Shown: positions 34,861 to 46,206 of the stretch, in pieces
Numbering within the stretch: position 1 is the stretch's first letter
Layout: every line of letters starts with the position of its first letter
Origin: Trichoplusia ni
Taxonomy: Eukaryota; Arthropoda; Insecta; Lepidoptera; Noctuidae
DNA length: 64,000 nt
Reading direction: 5' to 3'
Assembly (NCBI RefSeq): GCF_003590095.1
Contig: NC_039479.1
Coordinates: forward strand, 9,610,001-9,674,000
Translations under genes and position numbers: made by a program
Notes under the pieces: generated by a model
The model's database searches: none
The model's input: the letters and a program-made list of their open reading frames with translations, nothing else
What the model was told of the DNA's origin: nothing

Positions 34861-36400
34861 CAGGGACCGGACAACCCCACTTTAGAGTTAAGCCGTTTGA
34901 CAGGGTAACCCGTACACGGGGTAACTCATATCGCAGTGTTACCTTTTGTTCGAGTTACATCCTCGAAACCCAGCGAAATGGTTAACACCTTCATTATGGT
35001 AACCACGTGAAGGGGTTAACCCCTTCAATAACTTAACCCTTTGAAGTGGTTACCTTCACGAAAGGCTTTTATTCGTGTTACCCTGAATTACCCACTAAAC
35101 TTGAGCTGCATACTTGCACCCTAGCGGCCCCTCATTGCTTTACTAAGACTACAACTGATTTTCTTCTATCGCCGAGGCGTCGCGCCGCGACTCGCGCCTC
35201 TCGGACAAACTACCTACGCGCGAAACGTCGCGTCATGTCAGCATGATAAGAAAACCAGCCATATAGGTAACTAGCTGTTGCCCGCGACTTCGTCCGCCTG
35301 GTTAGAAGATATAAGTTAGGAATATTTGAACGAATGCCCTCGAAGATTAATATTTTTCCCCGTATTTGCCACATTTTCCATTAAATCTTCTCTCCTATTA
35401 GTTGCAGCGTAATTTTATACCTTAAACCTTCCTCGATTATTGGTCTATTGAACACAAAATGAGATCAAATTTTTTAGAAAAATTATTTATAATAATTTAA
35501 AAAAAAATCGAATACAAGTTTTTTTTCATTTTTTGCATTTTCTGAGAAGATTTGACGGGTGAATTTATCAAAATAAGGTGAAAAAATAAATATTTTTAAT
35601 CAGATAAATTACAGCGTATTTGGGACACAAAAAAGTAAGTTTTCACCAAATTTCGTTACAAACATAAATTTTTGTAAAAGATGAAAATAAAAAACCACAA
35701 TCTTGGTTTTTTGGATTTTTCACATAAATTTTGAGGTTGAGTGAAAAAAATGTAAACACAAAAGTTTTAGACCTTTTTATTTCCTACAACTTTGCCATTT
35801 GACTTTTTCCGATACGAATTTTAGTTTTGCCGGAAATCGAGAAAATCCGTTTTTTACTCTTCAAACGTCACTCCCACCCCCTTCCCGACCTCAGATCGCC
35901 CGTAAATTATTTTTCCTTTCATTGTTATAATATTCCCCTCCTTTTCTAATGGGTTTCATCCTACTATTTTTTTTTTTGGTTTTAAAAATTATCGACCCTG
36001 GTCTACAATTAGTATAGACACGAAAAATATATATCACATCGTTTGAAATGTGCGACAAGCAAAATTAAACTGTAAGATCATATCCACAATGATTTTTATT
36101 CCATGTTTACAAGTCGCTCGGTAAATGCAACAATGTCGCCGCTGGGCGGTAAGATGTCACGTGCGCTCGTGGTTATACTATTTTCAAACTAATGTCTATG
36201 ATAAAGAGTGCATATTACACTGTCTTAGGTTGGAGTGGGTTACCCTGTTACAGTGTTACAGGGTAGTGAAAGGGTAACCTGTTCAGAACAGGGTTCCAGT
36301 AATCCGTTCGAAGGTGTAACATATGTCAAAGGGTTTTTTCTTGAAGCGCTTAAAAAAACCCCTTCAAAAACCCTTTCAATGAGTATCCGGCCGGTCCCTG
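34861..36400. mobile_element. Non-autonomous hAT-type DNA transposon with 8-bp target duplication
   Basis: The ends are inverted CAGGGACCGG (34861-34870) and CCGGTCCCTG (36391-36400). Each is flanked by GTATAGCA (34853-34860 and 36401-36408), a perfect 8-bp target site duplication as hAT elements make. Behind the left end is an array of GGGTAAC/GGTTAAC words and a perfect 20-bp palindrome, TGAAGGGGTTAACCCCTTCA (35008-35027). The right end has similar GGGTAACC/GTTACAG words. These are likely transposase-binding subterminal repeats. No transposase frame exists inside, and the middle is AT-rich and contains a younger repeat (35270-35467). Moving it would need a transposase from elsewhere. Confidence 0.85.
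35270..35467 (+). repeat. ACTAGCTGTTGCCCGCGAC repeat nested in the hAT element
   Basis: The copy starts ACTAGCTGTTGCCCGCGACT and includes TCTCCTATTAGTTGCAGCGT and GGTCTATTGAACACAAAAT, then fades before the usual 3' end. Its position inside the hAT element means it arrived after the hAT insertion, or was carried by the hAT family. Confidence 0.72.
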
Positions 36401-36408
36401 GTATAGCA

Positions 36409-38346
36409 CTAAGTACTTGGTAACGACAATCTATACCACCGGCATCAGGTTAAGCGATCAATTAACACGTGTCTGGCCACAAAGCCATTAGCAATACCTA
36501 TCTTATAAAAAAAAACAATTCGAATTTCAAATATCCCCACCATTTACATCTGGCGCGGAACCCATTCATTTATTCTTCAAGAACTTAACTATTTTTTAAT
36601 GGGCGCTGTATTTTTACCTCAGCCTCTCGCTTTGGCTCTAATTCACCGTGCCTTGCACAGTAATTAAAAAAATATTATTCAAGGAAAACCAATGGGCAAG
36701 GGAAACCTCTCATTTGTATGCGCTTGTAATTGCGGCACAGGATGTTAAGGTTTTAGTATATGTAAAGCAGGTTCTATGTTTGTGACGATGTACTTTTATA
36801 TGCGTTCTGTCTTGAAAACCGCTAAAGGTGTTCGTAGACGTCGGGAGAAACGTTGGATGATAATATTGCTCTGGTTTCCATGTTACGAAACATAGATCGT
36901 ATTTTTAAGTAATAGACTTACCAAGTGGTTATGTAGAATTATAATATCGACAACAAATATGAATTCACCTCACTACAAGCACTGATTACACAATAAAACA
37001 ATAACAATTTATAGCTCCAAATTATATTGACGAGATGAGGATTTATCACAAAACACCGTAAAGGAAATTATTCTGAGCAAAAAGTACCTGTAACATGTTC
37101 TAAAACATTTGACACAATAAGCTTAGTAAAGCAAAAAGAACAACAACAAGAACTTACTGAATATTCCAATATCGAAAACTAAGCTTATAACCTAAAAAAA
37201 CTTACAAACTCTTTGAATCACAATAAGATAGTAACAACTCGAAAAATGGATGGGACAATAAAACCAACTCCAAGTCCATTACCCGTTCTCAACAGCACTT
37301 CAATCGGGAAACTCGAACAAATATTAAAATGGTATTCACTTATGTCTTAAACTTCGTGCTCCTAAGCAGTTAAGGTACACGGTACGGTGGTTCGAACCTG
37401 GCCAAATAAAGTTATGCCGTAATGTAGCCGAATACGGCTTTACACGGAAATTGAATACAGAACTTCTCGATACTCGGTGCACCAAGTTTGATCATAGACA
37501 TGATAAATCACTATTTTGTTGAGAATGTTTCAAGTGAAGGCTTTTATTGGATCACATTATTTTGGTTCAACTTACTTAAGACGACAATATTTATTTAAAG
37601 TAGTATTATACTTTTAGTTTTCGGGATCATATCCAATTATCTACGAATTCTTCTACTAATTATTTTATTACAGTCATCCCCACCATGCATCGACGTCGGG
37701 AGTCGGATGGCAATAGGTAGCTATACTACCTGGCTATGCTGGTGTGGCACTTTACTTTAGCAAACTACTAACCGTTACAAAGACCACCAAATTAAAAAAG
37801 TAACATATTATTTTATTTACCAAATTCTTCCCCTTCTATTCATTAATTACCCCTGTAAAAATACTTTCAATAATTAACAATATTCATATGGAAATACGAG
37901 GCATGCCCTCGTTCGTCCCCTAGCCACATATTACCCCACTTCAAATTCCCCGTATTACTCTATGGATTTTACCTACTTAAACCGTCCATTCCGTTCTAGA
38001 AGCCGGAATTCCGGTCGCTCCCTAAAAGAATTCCATTGCAGCTGGAATGCGCTTTATAATCCAACCAGTCACGTTTAAAACAAAAATAAAGAAATAAGGT
38101 CTTAGATAGGTTGTAAATACAGTAAACGCTGCGTTTCAAAGCGATTCCTTTCTACTGTAAAATGTACTAATAAATTCTATGTTGCAATTTAAGGTAAAGG
38201 TTGTTTTTCTAGTAGTATTTTGAAATCTATGGGAATAAGTAAATATCACATGACGTAACGTGCATACTTAATCCTCATTTCTGGGTGAAAGGGTATAGGT
38301 ATCCCAGAATGACACAAAATACATTATACAGATATTTATATATTTT
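36409..38346. other. Nothing recognised
   Basis: AT-rich DNA. A box-B-like GGTTCGAACC near 37390 lacks a box A at the right distance, so no SINE or tRNA is called. Confidence 0.5.
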
Positions 38347-38420
38347 CTCTAGCCCACTGTGTCCCACAGCTGGGCAAAGGCCTCCTCCAAATCCTTTCAC
38401 GATTCTCTGTTCTGGGCCTC
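38347..38420 (-). mobile_element. RTE-type LINE 3' end fragment
   Basis: On the - strand the text reads EEAFAQLWDTVG and then TAG, a close relative of the EAYVQQWT terminus at 9343. It lacks the (CAT)n tail. A 116-codon forward frame that begins inside it (38421-38771) is not recognised and is not called. Confidence 0.6.
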
Positions 38421-41400
38421 ATGATACATAGACTAAGAAAAGATGCAAAATTGGGAACTCCTGAAGTATGTAAAATAATGCGAATCAAATATATTACCAC
38501 AAGCAAAACTTGGGAGCTGAATCACAATCCAAACACATGTAGTTATCTGAACATGACTAGCTCCAAATGGATTCACAGAATGTCTTACATATTGATGCGC
38601 ATGAATACCAACGACCCAGTTTCATACTTAGCTGTAGATTATCAGGAATCTATGTCTATCAAGCGTTTCAGTTCAATCCGGATAGTAGTGGATCAACTTC
38701 ATGTTGCTGTGAAGTTTTCTAAGCACATTTTGCGGCTGCTGATCAGTGGCTACACATTAAAGTGGAATTAAGTGAAGTCGAATTCATTGGTTTAATGGAA
38801 CCTCATGGGCACTTCAAGGCAGTCAGGTTTTAGTAAATAATATAATTTAACACAAATATTGAATAACAACAAATATTCCAGCCTATTTTTAAGTTAGATT
38901 TGCAACCCCAATAATTCCATAATACCTATTCAAATCAAGTCACATCAATCGTATCCGAATATGATTAATTCCAGAAATAGATTCTTTCATTAGGGAGCTA
39001 AAAACAAAATCTAAGAATATTCAGAAATGGAAAGTTCTGGAACTTTCTCGTCTCAAATAGAGTAAGTCTTATGAAGATCCCAACAAAATTATAGTTCCCC
39101 TGATTAGGGATTCGTCACTGATATTTCATCAGTAGTGTGAAACTTTTCCACTGCGGTCAAGTTTCGATAGCTGATTTATTCGCTTAGTTTCCCTTTCAAA
39201 GAACATGAGGTTTGTATTGACTCGGTCTTAATCAGTTCTTGATATATGTAAGGATAGACAGATATTTGAAAATTACAATCACGAAGTTTAAAATAAAATC
39301 TGAGAAAGTCTTCTAAGAGATACTATCATCATCACTTAAAAAACGATACTTAACATCTTTCACCATCTTCCCCGTCATAAGAGATCAAGTAGATATTTAA
39401 TGATTGGCTTGATTTGCTTAATAGTAATACTGAAAATAACGGAAATTAAGCCACTTGGAACAACTTCGATTGTATTGGGAACCTAACAAGGAAATCATAC
39501 ACAACAATACACTCGAGTCTGCAACAACGACCAACTTGCTAGACACTTAGAGCTCCCATAAATCCGTTGCGATCCATACAATTTACAAAGACGTAGGGGA
39601 CCATTAAACAAATCTTGCAGCCATTAGCGGTTCAAACGGCAGTTAAGTGCCATTGTGTCCACAATAATTGTAGTTGGGGCTGTGGTGTCATTCCACCCTC
39701 TAAACGATTCGTTCTAATTTGAATCGAGCACTGTTAATGGCGCAAATGTTGTTGGTAGTCCGGTTTCGTTGATCCATTTAATTGTAGTACCTAACTGTGG
39801 GTTGCTAACATTTTTTTGGATTGCCTGCTAATTCTGTAACGGGTAAAGAATTCAAATATGTTGTTCTCATATAAAATATGGGAATAAAATAATTAAACTA
39901 TTAAAGAAATATATACAAAAAACATAACTTTATGATGGTTAAAATTTTAAAATCTCAATTTATAATAAATTTTATTTTAACTTTTAAAAGCCTTGCGAAT
40001 TACTATGATTGGATAGTTTCTACTTTTGTCATCGAGCCAACGCTCAAAAAACTACGAGTCGAGTAGTTAGCCAAAAATGTAATTAACAAAATGCAATTCC
40101 AAAAATAAAGTGATGAACAGGCTTTATACGGAAACACTAGAAGTCACAGATTTATTATTGTAAAATAAAAAAGACAAGAAAAATGTGAAAAAATGTTCTT
40201 AAAAATTAAGGCTTTTAAATGGTTCTTGTCGCACGCAAAATTGCGATATATTTGTCTAGTCAATTATAACGGATGATTAATTTCAGCAACTTTGTGTAGT
40301 GTTTCAAGTTTTGCCTGAAATTCGGGCACGAAATATGCCATTTTCGTGCTCGGCATCATTAGCTTTAAACGTAAATTTTACTGTAATTATGCCAACATTT
40401 TGGAAAGGCCTAAAAAATAATTCCTGTTTTTGTTTCTACATGAAAGTTGACGGGCGTATCATAATGTCGTGGCCAAAATGTAGCCGACGTGGGCTATACT
40501 AAAGCCGTATGAATTTATAATAAATTGGATACTAACCCATCCACTCTGGACTAAGCCGCTGAATTTATTCGGAAATTTAGCCCCCGGACACAAGGACCAA
40601 GAGAGCTAAATTATTTAGAAGAGGCTTGAGGTAATTCCTCGTGTGATATTAGTTTAGAGGTTCGCTTTATGGTGTGAAATATGTTGGAAATTTCCGTTTG
40701 AAACTTTATTAATTTCAGTCTCGACTATAAGGTAAACAGACTCTTAATTTCACAATTTCATTTACTTAGGAAACGTAGTCAATATTGCGAAGTAGTTTCT
40801 AGATGGAAGACAAAATTAATATGGTGAAAACTTACAATCGATCATAAAAATCATTTTTACCTCAAAAATCTTGCCCTCTCAACAAGTCTTCGCATGTTGT
40901 TACTTGGCCTAATCACTTTTGACCACGACTATACAGAAAAAGGCATCCACGTTAGCCACTTCCAGGGAAAACCACATCATTTGACCACTAAGACATCATT
41001 AACGAGGAAACAATGGCTCGTGTCGTCGGTACTGACCGCCGCTTGCTGCCTGAAAAACTGAACACTTTGCTTTAACAAATATTGAACAGTACTGGTCTTT
41101 GGACTTATAGGTGTAATATAAAATAATTACCTTTTCATGTGCAGTACCGCTATATTGTTAACATTTCTCAGATGATATACAGCTCTTGCCTCAGGTTAAG
41201 CGACCTTTGGTATGACCTAAACTTTGATTTGAATGTTTTTAATTTTTTATTTGAAGAAAACATTAAGTGCTATAAGCTTAACTCGTAAATTGTGCAAATA
41301 TTTGTTCAGAAAGTGCACAACAAGTGTGCTTTGAATTACAAAAATATTTCATTATTTTTAACTTAATTGAAAAATAGTCAGTAATATACAGCTAAATAGG

Positions 41401-41789
41401 ATGACGAAGAATTTCATAAGATAGCAAAATCTTACGAACACCCTCACAAAGGAAAGAAACTACGAATTAAATATAAACAAACAAGCCAACAGGATATTAG
41501 TATAAAATATACAATTTGTGCCATTTGAAGACCTTAGTCGTCTTAACGTGGCCAAGACGAATCACAACTGAAATGAACGGCATTAACCGGGCCACAACTA
41601 ATGCCTGTCGATTTGTACAAATTAATTTCATTAGTTTGTAGAACTTAGGTTATTCAGTTAGTTTAATGGTGACCTTTTAAATGATCATGGCCATGTTTTG
41701 GGGATTCGATTTCCGAATGGAACTTGAAGGAAATCAATCAAACTTTGGAGGTCATAATGTTAAAATGTACTTTTAAAACAACAGTCATC
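38421..41789. other. Nothing recognised
   Basis: About 3.4 kb of AT-rich DNA. The frames at 38421-38771 and 40299-40502 lack family resemblance and splice support. Confidence 0.5.
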
Positions 41790-42045
41790 TATACTAATAT
41801 ATAAAGCTGAAGAGTTTGTTTGTTTGTTTGTTTGAACGCGCTAATCTTAGGAACTACTGGTCCAAATTGAAAAAATCTTTTTGTGTTGAATAAACCATTA
41901 ATCGAGGAAAGCTTTAGGCTATAAATCATCGTGCTGCGACTAATAGGAGCGAAGATACAATGGAAAATGTGAAAAAAACAGGGCGGGTATAAATCATAAC
42001 TTATATCTTCTACCTACGGGGACGAAGTCGCGGGCAATAGCTAGT
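41790..42045 (-). repeat. ACTAGCTGTTGCCCGCGAC repeat, near full length
   Basis: It starts at 42045 on the - strand with ACTAGCTATTGCCCGCGACT and ends at 41790 with ATATTAGTATAG. It includes CTCCTATTAGTCGCAGCACG, TGGACCAGTAGTTCCTAAGA and a (CAAA)n run. This is the only clear reverse-strand copy in the window. Confidence 0.77.
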
Positions 42046-45000
42046 TAAAAATAAAAACGCATCGCTGGTTCGCAAGCCATACAAATCCGTGGAGAATGCC
42101 GCAAACCGTGCATGAACTCACATTCAAGTCTCCATTTGTACGCAATTAAACAAATAACACGCATACTCAACATTACTAGCAGCATTATTCAGGAGCTCAC
42201 CCCCCGCGGATAAACGAGCGTGACGCTACACTTAATCAAGTAAATTCCTTTCGCATTTAACGGCCTAATCCGATCATAACAGCCTCATAATCATTTACTT
42301 ATAACGCCATAATAATTATCCCGGGTAAAACTTAATTAAGACGAAATCCTTATAAACTATGGCTTATATTAATTTTCATAGTCGCAGTCAACTTGGGAGG
42401 GTAGATAAGTGAGTTGAACACTTATGACTGGCGTTATTTAAGGGAATTAGCTGGTTCGCGCGTCGCGGGGTTGGTTACGCGTGCTGTTAGGGTACCGTGG
42501 GCCATTGTCTGAATACCTACCTACTTATATGGTGTTGTAAGATATGTTTATATGTATAAGTTTTAAAAATCGTTACAGCAATAACATGGATTTTGTTGAA
42601 GATTTTTTTAAACAACGTGATGGGAATTTTTTTTTATATGGACTATTACATACTTTTTGGTATTTTCTTTTGTTTTCAACGAATATGGGGAGTTCCAAGA
42701 TAGGTCTAAAATATCAAATCGAAGTTCAATTTGGTCTTTATATCTAGGCGCATAACGAAAGGTTCTTAGGTCCCAAACATTTTACAAAGATCGTTCAGTT
42801 TTTATTGTTAGTGTTGTAATTACTATTATACTAAATCGAGTATTCGTTTATTCGATACTTAGTCGAGTTTAGGTGGTAACGAGAAATTAATGATAGCTGA
42901 ATTGCTATTGTTATTGCTTTACATAAAACAAGTGAAATTAGATTGCTTTGGATATTATGTTTTGAGAGTAATCTCAGAAATAGATTGGGGACGAGAGACC
43001 AAGTCTATTTTATTGGAAAAAGTTAAAATAAAATGCTGTAAACTTTTAGCTTTATTTTTGGTATTTTAGTAAGATTTATTCGATGTTTATATTGTATCTT
43101 TGTGCTCATGATAATTGCATAGATAGCAAGTAAAAAATAAAATGCTGGAATTTAATAATAATTGTAAAGCAATTGAAATTATTTTTGTAAAAAAACTACA
43201 TGTAAATTTTTGGAAAAAAGAAATCTGAAATATCTTTTTTAACTTGTAAAATATACTGTAAATTGTTCGTTGCAATAAATAAACTAAATTATTTTAAGTT
43301 TGTATGAAACACAATATAAATAGTTATTTCAGTTTAAAAACCTTTGAGATTTTATGTATTTAAAAGAACTTGTAATAGAAAGGGGATGCAAGTCAATCGA
43401 CTAACATTCAGTCGTGACTGTACCACGCACGAGCTCACACGAAAATATACGAATATAAACGAGCAACTTTGAATACATTTTGTACGATTAAAAATAGATT
43501 TATTGTCTGCTATATTTCAAAGTAAATATTGTTATTCATCTACGTGATTGTCCTTTAGTAAAGATCTTATGATTAGAATATAAAAAAAGAGTTTAGTATC
43601 TATAGTAGAACACTAGTGCTTTTATTTTACGAAATAGTATTAGTTTTCAAAAAATGCAATTATATGTTAAAGATAAATGTGAACTGAAAAATTACAATTT
43701 TAGTTTTCACTGACGAGTTGTAAATTAAATCCTCACTTAGGTTATTGATATAATACATCCAATAAATAAATATTATAAAAATAATTCTGTACCCAAAAGG
43801 TAAATAGACCCACGTGTCTATCAACCAACAGCTTTTTTATGCATAAATCCATTGTTGAAATAAATATAAATCAAATAATGATTTGAATTGCAATAACAAC
43901 AAAAACTAAAAAAATACATCAATCGTGTTTTTTTCTCCAAAGATATACAGAAAACGTCTTGCCCGTGGTTCACGTAATCGGCTTTTTATACATTTAATCC
44001 CAAAATAGTAACGTTACCTAGTAATCTATTGTATTAGTCGATTAGTACGCGCACAACACTAATCGGCACTTGTTAGCGAACATTAGCCGTGCTTTACGTC
44101 TCGATGACAATGCTGTGTAATTGGCCATTCTGTTGATTGTGCGAATTACATGTGGCGATTTAGTGCGAATTTACGCGATTGTGTATCAAAATGTTGTTTT
44201 ATAAAAAGGCTAAAATTAGGTTTGACAAAATTTACACTAAACTCCAATTTTTTTTTATTGCAGTGGAGAAAAAAAAATTAAATAGCATTATATTGTTTCA
44301 ACAACAAAAACATACAAAAGTCATCAAATCAAAAACTACAGAGCAAAGCTGAATTTTTACGGGACAACTTGACAATATTTCAAATCACCTGAAAAGATCT
44401 TTGATAACTGTAAAAATACTACACTATGAAAAAAAATACCTCATACGCTAATGTGCGTATGTATGAGACAAAATAAGTTGTCACCTCTCAATACTTATTA
44501 AGCAGATTTTAATTTTCTGCATATTTGAACGGTATAATGTGTTCTGTGCAAGGCTTAAACAATTTACACAGTTAAACAGTACCTCTACACATTTTTACCA
44601 TCTATTCTTTTGTCTCTACCGTTATTTCTTGCACTAATAACATGTAAAACTTCTCCATGTTTACGCCGCACGTCGCACACAAGACTCGCCCGTTTCCTTA
44701 ACAGTCCACAAATTTACCTTCAGTCTATTTTAAGAGCGAAACTTTATCCCTATTACAAAAAACCGCTCAACATTCGCCGATACACTTTAGATAGCACTGT
44801 CTAAAGTTCCACGGTTGTAGAACAGGTGAAGCTAGGCCTGTACTACTCCCACGACTAGGGCCAGAAGCAAAACTAATTCAGTTGTATAAGTGAGACGACG
44901 CTATCCAAAGTCATGCTCTATCTCTTTTCCACAATGACGAAAATCCTGCTTTGAAAGTTCATAGTAAGAGTACTGGAGTCAGATGAACAGTTTGTAAATT

Positions 45001-45240
45001 TGCCCTGCGGAACCCCGCGGCTGTTTGCGAAGTCGGTTTAGCGTTCCGTTTTGAATAAAATTCACAGCTGTGAAGAGATATCTTGTGAAGAATGAATGCA
45101 CCGTTTTGTGACCGGTTGTCTTGAGTCACATTTTAGCCGGTTTTTGTAATGCATGAGCGATGATGATGTCTCTATTTCAAAGATTGCTTTTATTATTAAA
45201 CCGGTATTTTTATTTGAACTGGATGATTTTTTATATTAAA
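42046..45240. other. Nothing recognised
   Basis: AT-rich DNA without exons or nameable repeats. It is locally GC-rich near 42450-42500 (GGTTCGCGCGTCGCGGGGTT). Confidence 0.5.
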
Positions 45241-45510
45241 ACTAGCTGACCCAGCAAACGTTGTTTTGACGAATATTTTTTTAGTTGTATTTATTTTTAA
45301 TGCCACATTATAAAAAAAAACAATTTGGTCCAAAAAATAAAATATATATTTTTAGTGTGAGCAACCCTTATCACTGAGGGGTATGAAAAATAGATGTTGT
45401 TCTATTCTCAGACCTACCCAATATGTTTACAAAATTTCATAAAAATCGGTCGAACCGTGTCGGAGGAGTACGGTAACTAACAACGTGACACGGGAATTTT
45501 ATATATTGGA
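45241..45510 (+). mobile_element. Second ACTAGCTGACCC-type repeat with LINE-like tail
   Basis: It begins ACTAGCTGACCCAGCAAACG and ends GACACGGGAATTTTATATAT. The 3' part has AAATTTCATAAAAATCGGTC followed by GTGTCGGAGGAGTACGG. This wording is widespread at the ends of insect LINE-dependent repeats. No coding capacity is seen. Confidence 0.65.
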
Positions 45511-46064
45511 TGAATATTGCTCAAAAGGTAAATAATAACATGATAAGAAAGTAGCATAATTACTAAATTGAAGTCCCTGACATGTAATTATTTGGATTGA
45601 AATAACAAAAAAAAACTGTAACTGTATCTTCAAATTTTTATTCAGTAGCTTGTTAGCCTGTTTCCTTGATACAGTAGACACATTTAGCTATCAGGCTGCT
45701 GAGGCCTAGAGCCAGTCTGACTAGATATAGTCTGCGCCTGGCGTTAATCTGAAACTTGAAACTGTCACTCGATGAACGGATAGACTCGACTTGCCGACTT
45801 ACTGTATATGAACGTAGTAGAGAAATATATATTTGGGGTATTATTTCAAGCTATTGTAGTTGTTTTTTTTTATCATGTCATCAAATATTGACATAAAACC
45901 GACATTACCACTCTAACAAAAAAATAAATAACATTTAGTGCGTTAACGTAATTTTTCAAAGCTCTTTAATTTTCTTTTGTGCTATGCTTATTTATTTCGT
46001 CACAATAATTTATACTTATAACAAAAACATACAAACTACATACTTACGAATAAGTAAAACTATA
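45511..46064. other. Nothing recognised
   Basis: AT-rich DNA. The 60-codon frame here is not recognised. Confidence 0.5.
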
Positions 46065-46206
46065 TTCCTATCTTTCCTGTCCATCCAAAGGTTGCCTATT
46101 AGCGATAAGATCGCCATTGTACCCTAACACTATAGACCACTAATTTCATTGACACCATTCTATGATATACAATAAAGGATATTCTATTCCACTCTATTTT
46201 ATTCTA
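46065..46206 (+). mobile_element. LINE 3' end with (ATTCT)-type tail
   Basis: CCTGTCCATCCAAAGGTTGC is followed by TTAGCGATAAGATCGCCATT, then ACAATAAAGGATATTC and repeated TATTCT/TTTTATTCTA. TTAGCGATAAG-x-CGCC is typical of Jockey-like moth LINE 3' UTRs. It shares a block with the reverse copy at 28148. Confidence 0.62.

Noticed and set aside
37390..37402. GGTTCGAACC word resembling box B
   Set aside because: No box A at the right distance and no SINE body.
38421..38771. 116-codon + strand open frame, among the longest in the window
   Set aside because: It starts within an RTE 3' end fragment, shows no recognisable family wording, and has neither promoter nor splice support.
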